From contig JADJDJ010000001.1 in the NCBI GenBank assembly GCA_016702745.1, forward strand, positions 310,001-374,000: a stretch of 64,000 bases of DNA. The letters run 5' to 3'. A program made the translations under genes and the position numbers. The notes below the pieces were generated by a model. The model saw nothing but the letters and a program-made list of their open reading frames with translations. It did not search any database and was not told where the DNA came from. This DNA is from Chitinophagaceae bacterium. Its GTDB lineage: Bacteria > Bacteroidota > Bacteroidia > Chitinophagales > Chitinophagaceae. Of this stretch, positions 45,883 to 54,935 are shown piece by piece (positions within the stretch are counted from its first letter, which is position 1; the number at the start of each line of letters is the position of its first letter).

Positions 45883-47061
45883 ATGGGTAAGCATAAAGCA
45901 AACAGGAGACAATTCTTACAGGAAGTTACAAAGGCATCTGGTATAATGATGTTGTCGCCATTGGCCGGTGAATTTAAGTTTATGGAATCAGCCCCCCGGG
46001 CAGTTGAACCGGTGATTGCTCCTGGTAAAATAAAATTTGCAGTTATTAATATCAACCATCCTCATATCTATGGCATGACTTCCGCCATAAAAAGAGGGGG
46101 CGGGGAACTGGTTGCCTTGTATGCCAAAGAAGAAGACCTGGCAACCGCTTATTTAAAATCCTTTCCGGAAGCAAAAAGGGTAAGCAATGAAAAAGAAATT
46201 CTGGAAGATCCTTCTATTCACCTTGTTTTAAGTTCTGGTATACCGGATGAACGAGCACCCCTGGGTATCCGCGTCATGAAACATGGGAAAGATTACTTAA
46301 CAGATAAACCGGGCATCATCACTCTGGAAGAACTGGCCGAAGTAAGAAAAGTGCAGAAGCAAACCAAACGGATTTATTCCATCATGTACAGTGAAAGACT
46401 GGAGAATAAGGGAACGGAGAAAGCCAGTCAGCTCGTGAAGGCTGGTGCTATTGGACAGGTGATCCAAACCATCAATATCGCTCCGCACCGGATCAATAAT
46501 AGTATTGGTAAAACCGGATTGGCAGTGAGACCAGACTGGTTCTGGGATAAAAAACGGTACGGAGGAATCATTACAGATATCGGTTCTCATCAATTTGATC
46601 AGTACCTGCATTTTACCGGCTCCACGGAAGCAGTAGTGCTGATGTCGCAGGTAGGGAATTTTCATCATCCGGAAGCGCCATTGTTTGAGGATTTCGGGGA
46701 TGTGATGCTGAGCGGAAATGGCGGAGTTGGTTATATACGGATAGACTGGTTTACACCGGATGCGCTGGATAGCTGGGGCGATGGCCGGTTAACCATCATG
46801 GGTACGGATGGATATATTGAGGTAAGAAAAAATACAGATATCCTTTCCGGACATAAAGGTGGAAATCAATTGTACCTCGTGAATAAAAAAGAAATGATCC
46901 ACATGGATTGTAACAATGAGAACCTGCCTTTCGGGCCTTTGTTTGTGGATGATGTAGTCAACAGAACTGAAACCGCCATGTCACAGGCCCATTGTTTACT
47001 GGCAACTGAACTGGCTTTGAAGGCACAGAAAAATGCAAAAAGATTTGAGCTGAAAAAATAG
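45883..47061 (+). CDS. Tat-exported Gfo/Idh/MocA oxidoreductase
   Basis: This 392-residue NAD(P)-dependent oxidoreductase has a twin-arginine motif NRRQFLQEVTKASG at residues 7-20, so it should be exported folded, with its cofactor bound. The usual EKP motif of the family reads TDKPG here. A GSHQFDQYLHF helix follows near residues 230-240. The substrate is not known; family members oxidise sugars or sugar derivatives, and some act with sugar isomerases or glycoside-cleaving enzymes. It begins a three-gene block (two Gfo/Idh/MocA and a cupin) inside the xylan locus, close to the GH3 gene. Its job may be to process a modified sugar released from xylan; that is inference. Confidence 0.75.
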   Translation: MGKHKANRRQFLQEVTKASGIMMLSPLAGEFKFMESAPRAVEPVIAPGKIKFAVININHPHIYGMTSAIKRGGGELVALYAKEEDLATAYLKSFPEAKRVSNEKEILEDPSIHLVLSSGIPDERAPLGIRVMKHGKDYLTDKPGIITLEELAEVRKVQKQTKRIYSIMYSERLENKGTEKASQLVKAGAIGQVIQTINIAPHRINNSIGKTGLAVRPDWFWDKKRYGGIITDIGSHQFDQYLHFTGSTEAVVLMSQVGNFHHPEAPLFEDFGDVMLSGNGGVGYIRIDWFTPDALDSWGDGRLTIMGTDGYIEVRKNTDILSGHKGGNQLYLVNKKEMIHMDCNNENLPFGPLFVDDVVNRTETAMSQAHCLLATELALKAQKNAKRFELKK

Positions 47062-47090
47062 AACCTGAACGTTCAAAAAAATGGCCAAAG

Positions 47091-48518
47091 ATGAAAAATA
47101 AAAAACAGCGCTATAGTCCTTCTCTGAGTATGGGTACACATAATATGGACCGGAGGAAATTCCTGAATCAGACCGTCAAGGCTGCCATAGGTACCGGTAT
47201 TGCCATGGGTTTGCCCTCCATTGTTCCGGCATCTGTATTCGGGAGAAATGCCCCTTCCAACCGGATCAATGTAGCAGCGATTGGTACGGGTCGTATTTCA
47301 CGTGGGCATGATATGCCCGGTGTATGGAAGCATGATTTTGCACAGATCACAGCAGTCTGTGATGTGGATGCAAGACGGGCAGCAGATGGACAAAAGCTGG
47401 TGAATGAATTTTATACCAAACGGGATGGAAAACCCTTTGATGGGGTTAAAGTATATAGTGATTATCGTGAGCTATTGCTAAATAAAGATATTGATGCCGT
47501 ATTGATCAGTACTCCGGATCACTCCCATGCCATGATTGGTGTGGCGGCAGCCCGGGCCGGCAAACATATTTATATGCAAAAGCCGGCCTCACTCACGATT
47601 GCCGAGGGGCGTGTGATGACTGATGTGATCAATCAGACGGCTGTAAAATTTCAGATTGGGAGTCAGCAAAGAAGTGCAGAGCAATTCAGGTATGCTGCCG
47701 AACTGGTACGAAACGGCCGGATCGGTGACCTGAAAAATGTATATGTCGGTTTACCCGGTGATCCACCCGGTGGCAATAAAAATGAAATGCCTGTGCCTGC
47801 GGGATTTGATTATAATATGTGGCTGGGTTCCACCCCCGATGTGTTTTATACCGAAGAAAGAGTCCATCCGCAAAAAGATTATAGTCGCCCGGGTTGGTTA
47901 CGCTGCGAACAGTTTGGCGCGGGTATGATCACCGGCTGGGGTTCACATCATATTGACAGTGCCCATTGGGGAATGGGAATGGAGCGAAGCGGCCCGGTGG
48001 AAATCTGGTGTGAAAAAGTGGAATTTAATACCGGTGGTCTCTGGGATGTACATGGCATTTTCAGAACCGGAGCGCGTTATAAAAACGGTGTGTTGATGAC
48101 CGTTAGTAACGAATTTCCTAACGGAATAAAATTTGAAGGCACGAAGGGATGGATTTTTGTCTCCCGTGGCGATTACCAGGCCACCAGCAGTGATCCTACT
48201 AAGCCAGGTGAGCAGGCGAAGAAAATTGATGCCAGTGATCCGAAAATCCTGACTTCTGTGATCGGCGAAAAGGAATTTCACTTTACCGTAAGCAGTGACC
48301 ATCATGGGAACTGGCTGGAAGCGATCCGGGATAATAAATCCACCATTGCACCGGTAGACGAAGCCCACCGTTCCTGTTCGGCCTGTTTGCTCCATCATAT
48401 CTCCATGAAGCTGAAAAGAAAATTGCAATGGAATCCGGAAAAAGAACAATTTGTCAATGACGCGGAGGCAACAGCCATGCTGAGCCGGGCACAACGAAAG
48501 GGATTTGAAGTAAAATAA
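47091..48518 (+). CDS. Tat-exported Gfo/Idh/MocA oxidoreductase, second copy
   Basis: This is a 475-residue protein. The Tat signal MDRRKFLNQTVKAAIGTG begins near residue 19; an ATG there is an alternative start. The dinucleotide-binding motif IGTGRISRGHD follows, then CDVDARRAADGQ, YMQKPASLT in place of EKP, and GWGSHHIDSAHWGMGM with the probable catalytic histidine region. It belongs to the longer Gfo/Idh/MocA group common in Bacteroidota and Planctomycetes. It is not a close duplicate of the preceding gene; the two differ in length and motifs. The substrate is unknown. Its place beside another exported oxidoreductase and a secreted cupin suggests a periplasmic sugar-modifying set. Confidence 0.75.
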   Translation: MKNKKQRYSPSLSMGTHNMDRRKFLNQTVKAAIGTGIAMGLPSIVPASVFGRNAPSNRINVAAIGTGRISRGHDMPGVWKHDFAQITAVCDVDARRAADGQKLVNEFYTKRDGKPFDGVKVYSDYRELLLNKDIDAVLISTPDHSHAMIGVAAARAGKHIYMQKPASLTIAEGRVMTDVINQTAVKFQIGSQQRSAEQFRYAAELVRNGRIGDLKNVYVGLPGDPPGGNKNEMPVPAGFDYNMWLGSTPDVFYTEERVHPQKDYSRPGWLRCEQFGAGMITGWGSHHIDSAHWGMGMERSGPVEIWCEKVEFNTGGLWDVHGIFRTGARYKNGVLMTVSNEFPNGIKFEGTKGWIFVSRGDYQATSSDPTKPGEQAKKIDASDPKILTSVIGEKEFHFTVSSDHHGNWLEAIRDNKSTIAPVDEAHRSCSACLLHHISMKLKRKLQWNPEKEQFVNDAEATAMLSRAQRKGFEVK

Positions 48519-48540
48519 GAGGTGGCAAAAATGTAAAGGC

Positions 48541-49293
48541 ATGAAAAAAATATTATTTCTCTTCATTTTTATTCCCGTTATCTGCCGTGCACAGACTGAT
48601 TCAATACAGTCGGGTCTGTATAAATTCACCAGGCCTGTTGCAAAAATTGACGGAATCAGTTCCAACGCCTTGTATGAAGGGAAAGCACATGACTTTGAAT
48701 GGATGCAGCTGAATGTAAACCTGATCCATTCTACCGATCTGGTCAAACAGCAGGTGCCAGCTAATGAAGAGCATCTGCTGATCCTGAAATCAGGCATCTT
48801 CCATATTCAGCTGGGCAAGGAGGTATTTACCCTTCGCCCTGGCAGTGTGGCGGTAATGATGCCGGGTGAAAAATATGCGATCAGTTGCGATTATCCCGGG
48901 GAATATTTTACCATGAAGTACAGGGGAGCAACAGCGAAGGAAACAGATCCCAAATACAAAAAGTCTTTTGTAAAAGTCTACGACAGTATTCCTTATAAAC
49001 CCAACAACAAAGGGGGTGGCCGCCGGGATTATTTTGAACAGCCTACTGTCATGCAGAAAAGATTTGAAATGCATGTCACCACCTTAAAAGAAGGATTATG
49101 GAGCCATGATCCGCATACCCATCGGGCAGAAGAGATCATTGTGGTGATCAACGGGGATACAGAGATGCTGATCGGAGACAAAACCTACCCCGGTAAAATG
49201 GGGGATGTTTTTTTCGCAAAATCAAATCAGCTGCATGGGATCCGGAATACCGGACTGGTGCCCTGCATGTATTTCGCTATACAATTTGAATAA
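48541..49293 (+). CDS. secreted cupin-domain protein
   Basis: This 250-residue protein has a signal peptide (MKKILFLFIFIPVICRAQ). Two cupin halves can be seen. The first, around LILKSGIFHIQLGKEVFTLR, lacks a clear metal triad. The second has HDPHTHRAEEIIVVINGDTE followed by GDVFFAKSNQLHGI, with His/His/Glu/His metal ligands. The arrangement recalls bicupin enzymes such as ureidoglycine aminohydrolase or sugar isomerases, but the function cannot be read. It follows the two Tat-exported Gfo/Idh/MocA genes by 22 bases and probably belongs with them. A gap of 70 bases separates it from the acetylesterase gene; nothing was recognised there. Confidence 0.65.
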   Translation: MKKILFLFIFIPVICRAQTDSIQSGLYKFTRPVAKIDGISSNALYEGKAHDFEWMQLNVNLIHSTDLVKQQVPANEEHLLILKSGIFHIQLGKEVFTLRPGSVAVMMPGEKYAISCDYPGEYFTMKYRGATAKETDPKYKKSFVKVYDSIPYKPNNKGGGRRDYFEQPTVMQKRFEMHVTTLKEGLWSHDPHTHRAEEIIVVINGDTEMLIGDKTYPGKMGDVFFAKSNQLHGIRNTGLVPCMYFAIQFE

Positions 49294-49363
49294 TGGGTTA
49301 AGTACGCCAGGGATCTGATGATGGTTAGGTAAACATTGAGTTAGACCCTCTTTCATTCAGAAA

Positions 49364-51298
49364 ATGAATCTATTCATGAAAAAGATTTTTTCAGTTGTCT
49401 TATTGTTTTGTTTTTTTCAGACTACCCATGCACAGATCCGCCTGCCCCGGCTGGTCAGGGATAGTATGATCCTGCAAAGGGATACAAAGATTCAAATCTG
49501 GGGCTGGTCATCGGCAAATGAAAAGATTACTGTTAAGTTCAATAACAAAACTTACAAGACGAAAGCAGATCAGGCTGGTAATTGGTCAGTCCTGCTTCCA
49601 GCCCTTGTTGCTGGCGGACCATATATGATGGAGCTAACAGGGAAAAACAAACTGACTTTGAAAGATATCCTGGTTGGTGATGTTTGGTTTTGTTCAGGCC
49701 AAAGTAATATGGTACATCAGCTGAATATTCATGATGTGACCTATGCCAATGAAATTGCTACGGCGAATCATCCGGCTATTCGTCAGTTTTGGATTCCGAC
49801 GATGACCAATTTGCAGGAGGCCCGGCAGGATTTTCCGGCAGGTAATTGGAAGGCTGCCGTGGGTGAAGATATCAGGCCTTTTTCAGCTGTTGCTTATTTT
49901 TTTGCTAAAAAGCTCTATGAAAAATACCAGGTGCCCATCGGTATCATCAATGCCAGCGTGGGTGGTACACCCATTGAAGCTTGGACCAGTGAAGAAGGAC
50001 TGAAAGAGATGTCCTCAATGACAACACTTATACAAAAGAACAAAGACACGGCCTATGTGAACAGCACCAACCGTGCGGCCGCTGCGGCTAATCGTCCACC
50101 TGTTTCAAAAGATGCAGGTCTCTCTGCTAATATAAAGTGGTTCGACCCAAACTATCAGCCGCTTGGTTGGAAGCCCATCAATATCCCGGGTTACTGGGAA
50201 GACCAGGGCATTAAAGACCTGAACGGCACGGTTTGGTACCGGAAAGAAATAAATATCCCGGCATCAATCGCTGGCGGAGATGCAAAAATATTTCTGGGAA
50301 GGATTGTGGATGCGGGTGAATTATACATCAATGGAATTAAAGTGGACAATACCACTTATCAATATCCGCAGAGAAGATATAAAGTAGTTCCTGGTATTTT
50401 AAAAGCAGGTAAAAATCTTTTTGTAGTTCGTGTTACGAATACTGCAGGCAAGGGTGGTTTTGTTCCCGATAAGCCTTATTGTTTGTTTGCCGGAAGTGAT
50501 ACAATTGATCTGAAAGGAACCTGGCACTACAAAGTAGGAGAAGTATTTATTCCTCGTCCGCCTGCAGGTCCATTTGGAATCGCTGCGCAAAACCAACCTG
50601 CTGCTTTATACAATGCCATGGTGGCACCTGCTATCAAATATGCCATCAGAGGATTTTGCTGGTATCAGGGAGAGTCCAATGCCGGCCGTCCGGATGAATA
50701 TGCTCAATTGCAGATCGCACAAATTAATGACTGGAGAAACAAATGGGGACAGGGATCATTGCCATTTCTTTATGTTCAGCTCCCGGGTTTCATGGATTAT
50801 AATTATGTCCCTTCAGAAAGTAATTGGGCCAAACTCCGCGAAGGGCAGTTGAAAGCACTGACAGTACCCAATACAGCCATGGCTGTGGCCATTGATCTGG
50901 GTGAGTGGAACGATATTCACCCCGATAACAAAAAGGATGTGGGAGATAGACTGGCACTGGCCGCATTGAAATTGAGTTATGGAGAAGATCTTTTTTATTC
51001 AGGTCCTGTTTGCGAGAAAGCCATGGTGGACGGCAATAAAATCATCATTCAGTTTTCCCATACGGGCAGCGGCCTGGTTACCAACGACGGTGAAGCACCT
51101 GCTGAATTTGCCATTGCCGGAGCCGATAAAAAATTTGTATGGGCCAATGCCCGGATAGAAAGTGGGAAAGTGATTGTATGGAATGATAACGTTAAAGAAC
51201 CGCTGTATGTACGATATGCCTGGGCGGATAATCCGGTTAATCCGAATTTGTATAATAAAGAAAAATTGCCCGCTTCTCCCTTCAGAACAGATAAATGA
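49364..51298 (+). CDS. SASA-domain acetylesterase
   Basis: This 644-residue exported protein has a signal ending in QTTHAQ; an ATG at 49376 is an alternative start. It is of the sialate O-acetylesterase type. The GDVWFCSGQSNMVHQL stretch holds the nucleophile serine of the GQSN block. GVGGTPIEAW-type sequence appears as NASVGGTPIEAW, and the EWNDIHPDNK segment carries the Asp/His pair. A beta-sandwich insert (WYRKEINIP, RIVDAGELYINGIKV) sits in the middle, as in many Bacteroidota acetyl xylan esterases. In this locus the likely role is removing acetyl groups from xylan. Its TGA overlaps the next gene's ATG (ATGA). Confidence 0.85.
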   Translation: MNLFMKKIFSVVLLFCFFQTTHAQIRLPRLVRDSMILQRDTKIQIWGWSSANEKITVKFNNKTYKTKADQAGNWSVLLPALVAGGPYMMELTGKNKLTLKDILVGDVWFCSGQSNMVHQLNIHDVTYANEIATANHPAIRQFWIPTMTNLQEARQDFPAGNWKAAVGEDIRPFSAVAYFFAKKLYEKYQVPIGIINASVGGTPIEAWTSEEGLKEMSSMTTLIQKNKDTAYVNSTNRAAAAANRPPVSKDAGLSANIKWFDPNYQPLGWKPINIPGYWEDQGIKDLNGTVWYRKEINIPASIAGGDAKIFLGRIVDAGELYINGIKVDNTTYQYPQRRYKVVPGILKAGKNLFVVRVTNTAGKGGFVPDKPYCLFAGSDTIDLKGTWHYKVGEVFIPRPPAGPFGIAAQNQPAALYNAMVAPAIKYAIRGFCWYQGESNAGRPDEYAQLQIAQINDWRNKWGQGSLPFLYVQLPGFMDYNYVPSESNWAKLREGQLKALTVPNTAMAVAIDLGEWNDIHPDNKKDVGDRLALAALKLSYGEDLFYSGPVCEKAMVDGNKIIIQFSHTGSGLVTNDGEAPAEFAIAGADKKFVWANARIESGKVIVWNDNVKEPLYVRYAWADNPVNPNLYNKEKLPASPFRTDK

Positions 51299-52854
51299 GA
51301 AAGCAATTTTCCATATTGTTATTTTTTTGTTGGCTATTATCTGGCAGCCCCTGTACCTCCATTGCACAAAGCTGGAATGCAGACAGGGGAGCCGGGACTT
51401 TTGTAAATCCCGTTATTCCGGCAGAATTTCCTGATCCTGATGTGATCCTTGTTGGAGATATTTAATATATGGTTTCTACAACCATGTTCGTTTTTCCTGG
51501 CGTCACCTTATTGAAATCAAATGATCTGGTGAACTGGGAATATTGCAGTAACGCAGTTCCGCGGTTTGATTTCAGTAAATGCTATGATCTGGATAGCTGT
51601 CACCGGTATGCACATGGACAATGGGCTACCAGTTTGAAGTATCATGATAATAAGTTTTACCTGTTGTTTATAACACTCGATGAAGGGGGCTTTTTGTGTA
51701 CAGCGGATAGGGCAGAAGGACCCTGGGAAATCCGGAAATTGCCCAAAGGATTTTATGACCCGGGTTTGTTTTTTGATGATGATGGCAGGATTTATGTAAC
51801 ACATGGCTATAGTAAAATATCAGTTACGGAGTTAAATGAAGATTTCTCTCCGAAATCAAAAGATTCACTGGTGTTTACCGGAACGATCAGGAAGGGTTTG
51901 GAAGGGATGCATGTATATAAAATCAATGGGTTTTATTATTTGTATGGCACTTATGGTGGCAGAGATGGAATACAGGTAGCACTTCGGTCGCGGAATATTT
52001 ACGGCCCTTACGAAGAAAAAGTAGTCATCAGGGATACCACAGCCGGAGTCAATTTCGGTATTCATCAGGGTGCATTGATTCAAACGCAAACAGGGGAATG
52101 GTGGACAATGCTTTTTGTAGACAGTGGCCCTTTTGGCCGCTTTCCCTCCCTTCAGCCGGTAAGCTGGAAAGATGGCTGGCCAATGGTGGGAGTTAATGGG
52201 AAAGCGGTAGCAACTTATCAAAAGCCCAATGTGGGTAAATCATATCCTGTAAAAAGTCTCCCCACTTCTGATGAATTCAATAAAAATATGTTAGGAATGC
52301 AATGGGGCTGGAATCATAACCCTGATCCTGAAAAATGGTCATTGAAGGAAAGACCCGGTTGGTTACGGTTAAAAACAGGGAAACCAGTCTCCGGCTTGCG
52401 GGAAGCAAGAAACAGTCTGACACAACGTCCTTTTGCGGCTTATGATGGATCATTGACTCACGTAGAAACCAGGATGGATATTTCCGGGATGAAGGACGGA
52501 GATATCGCCGGACTGGCTATGTTCCAGGATCCTTATGCTTTTATCGCAGTTCAACAGGAAGCGGGACAGAGAAACATTATTATGGTGAATAACGGAAAAG
52601 TGATTGATGCTCTTCCTGTAAAGGAGAACAGCATCTACTTCAGTTGTTCTGTTTCCAATGTTTCAGGGTCGGCTCACTTCGGATATAGTACAGATAACAA
52701 GAATTATCTGGCACTCGGTAATGAGTTAAAAATGCGGTTTAATCTTTCTGTTTTTACCGGTAATAAATTCTGTCTTTTCAATTATGCCACACGGGGACCA
52801 GGCGGCTATGTTGATATTGACTGGTTCCGGGTGAATCCTCTCAAAAAGAAGTGA
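51295..52854 (+). pseudogene. secreted GH43 enzyme interrupted by an in-frame stop at codon 57
   Basis: An ATG at 51295, overlapping the previous stop, opens a signal peptide (MRKQFSILLFFCWLLSG) and the GH43 start, including PAEFPDPDVILVGD with the catalytic base Asp. A TAA at 51463-51465 stands where the family has a tyrosine codon. The same frame then continues without further break (YMVSTTMFVFPGVTLLKSND) to 52854. The second Asp lies in FYDPGLFFDDDG and the acid Glu in GLEGMHVYKING. The C-terminal half is a beta-sandwich as in two-domain GH43 xylosidases. One base change (TAC or TAT to TAA) explains the break. Without read-through, the product lacks its N-terminal catalytic base. Confidence 0.85.
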
Positions 52855-54929
52855 TGATGAAAAAGATAATACTGCTGATAGCTTTACTCGCCCCTGTTTT
52901 GTTGATGGCTCAGTTCAACCAGGCCTGGCGTGGAAAAAAAGCAGCGCTAGTCATTACTTATGATGATGCGATCAATGAACACCTGGACAATGCCATCCCT
53001 GTACTGGACTCGCTGGGACTCAAAGCCACATTTTATATCACGGCATATTCCACTTCAGTGCAAAGCAGGATGGGCGACTGGAAGAAGTTATCTGATAAAG
53101 GCCATGAATTGGGCAATCATACTCTTTTTCATCCCTGCATAGGAGGTCCGGGCAGGGAATGGGTAAGCAAACAAAACGATCTGAGGAGTTTTTCAGTCAA
53201 AAGAATGGAGAATGAAGTGGGCATGACCAATCTTTTTCTCCAGGCACTGGATGGCAAGGCCAAAAGAACCTTTGCATTTACCTGTGGCGATATGAAGGTG
53301 GATGACTCATCGTTTATTGATGGGATGAAAAAAGATTTTGTAGCGGCAAGAGCAGTCAGGAATGAAATGCACAAAATCAATGAAGTTGATTTATACAATG
53401 TGGACTGTTATATGGTTAACAATCATTCTTTTGAACAGATGAAAGAATGGGTGGACAAAGCCATTCAGACAAATTCATTACTGGTGTTATTATTTCACGG
53501 TGTGGGTGGTGGCAATAGCCTGGATGTATCACTGGAGAACCATCGTAAAATTCTCGCTTATATTAAACAGCAGGAGAAAGACCTGATGATTACCACCATG
53601 CTGGAAACGGCAGAGCACATCAAAGACTGGCAGGCAAGAGACAAAGCCGCAAAGCTGCAGCAGAAAGCCACGCAGGCTGATTATGAAAATATGCTGGCAC
53701 AATTAAGAATTCCGATAGCTGCCAAAAGACCCGGGCCATCCGGCAATCCCGCTGCACCCAATGCGGCCAACAGCGATGAATCAAAAGCAACGCAATACAG
53801 TTCCCTGCCCGATGCATTGGTTCTGAAAAACGGAAAGCAGGTTACTAATGCGAAGACCTGGTGGAGTAAACGCCGGCCGGAAATTGTTGAAGATTTCGAA
53901 AAAGAAATATATGGACGTTTGCCTGAGTATATTCCTGCTGTTAGATGGGAAATCATCAGCACAATTGATACCACCATTGGATCAATTGCAGTAATAACGA
54001 AAAATTTATTGGGTCATGTTGACAATACTATCTACCCCTCTGTTAAAGTCGATATTCAACTATCAGTTACAACCCCTAAAAACAGTAAGGGCCCTGCTCC
54101 GCTGATCATGGAGTTTGGGTTTATTTTTCCTCCCGGGTTTCGGATGCCACCACCGCCTGCGAATACACCTGTTCAAAAAAGCTGGCAGGAGCAGGTGCTG
54201 GAAAGAGGATGGGGTTTTGCTATCCTGGTGCCCACCAGTTTCCAGGCAGATAATGGTTCCGGATTAACTCAGGGTATTATCGGTTTGTGTAACAAAGGGC
54301 AAAACCGGAAACCTGATGATTGGGGTGCACTTCGCGCCTGGGCATGGGGTGCCAGTCGCGCCATTGATTATTTTGAAACCGATCCCGCCATTGATCCAAA
54401 ACGAATAGCCATTGAGGGTTTATCAAGGTATGGAAAAGCCGCATTGGTAACCATGGCATTCGAACCACGGATTGCCATTGGTTGTATCGGTTCATCAGGA
54501 GCCGGTGGTGCCAAAATACTCAGACGAATTTATGGTGAACAGGTAGAGAACCTGGCTTCCAGTGGAGAGTATCATTGGTTTGCCGGCAATTTTATAAAAT
54601 ATGCAGCGGATCCTCTCACACAAAATGATCTGCCGGTGGATGCTCATCAGCTGATTGCGCTTTGTGCACCCCGTCCTGTTTTTATCAGCTCCGGTTCACC
54701 CAATGTGGAAGGGAGATGGGTAGATGCCAAGGGAATGTTTCTGGGTGCTGCACATGCGGGATCAGTTTATCGCTTGTTGGGTAAAAAAGATCTGGGTACC
54801 ATGGAATATCCTGCTGAACAAACTTTGCTGGCTACTGGGGATATAGCTTTTCGTCAGCATAACGGAGGACATACGGTGGGACCCAACTGGCCTTTCTTTC
54901 TTGACTTTGCATCCGGATATTTTAAATAA
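52854..54929 (+). CDS. bifunctional polysaccharide deacetylase (CE4-like) and glucuronoyl esterase (CE15)
   Basis: This is a 691-residue exported protein (MMKKIILLIALLAPVLLMAQ). I take the ATG at 52854, which overlaps the previous TGA; GTG 52851 is also possible. Residues about 25-260 form a NodB-type deacetylase: the TYDDA metal aspartates are at 37-38, His89 and His93 in NHTLFHP, and LLFHG is near 215. A linker rich in Lys, Pro, Ala and Asn follows. Residues about 310-691 are a CE15 glucuronoyl esterase, with the GLSRYGKA nucleophile Ser524 and HNGGHTVGPNWPFF carrying the likely catalytic His673. CE15 enzymes cut ester bonds between lignin and xylan glucuronate. Together the halves would strip acetyl and lignin esters from glucuronoxylan. 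Confidence 0.88.
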   Translation: MMKKIILLIALLAPVLLMAQFNQAWRGKKAALVITYDDAINEHLDNAIPVLDSLGLKATFYITAYSTSVQSRMGDWKKLSDKGHELGNHTLFHPCIGGPGREWVSKQNDLRSFSVKRMENEVGMTNLFLQALDGKAKRTFAFTCGDMKVDDSSFIDGMKKDFVAARAVRNEMHKINEVDLYNVDCYMVNNHSFEQMKEWVDKAIQTNSLLVLLFHGVGGGNSLDVSLENHRKILAYIKQQEKDLMITTMLETAEHIKDWQARDKAAKLQQKATQADYENMLAQLRIPIAAKRPGPSGNPAAPNAANSDESKATQYSSLPDALVLKNGKQVTNAKTWWSKRRPEIVEDFEKEIYGRLPEYIPAVRWEIISTIDTTIGSIAVITKNLLGHVDNTIYPSVKVDIQLSVTTPKNSKGPAPLIMEFGFIFPPGFRMPPPPANTPVQKSWQEQVLERGWGFAILVPTSFQADNGSGLTQGIIGLCNKGQNRKPDDWGALRAWAWGASRAIDYFETDPAIDPKRIAIEGLSRYGKAALVTMAFEPRIAIGCIGSSGAGGAKILRRIYGEQVENLASSGEYHWFAGNFIKYAADPLTQNDLPVDAHQLIALCAPRPVFISSGSPNVEGRWVDAKGMFLGAAHAGSVYRLLGKKDLGTMEYPAEQTLLATGDIAFRQHNGGHTVGPNWPFFLDFASGYFK

Positions 54930-54935
54930 CAGCAT

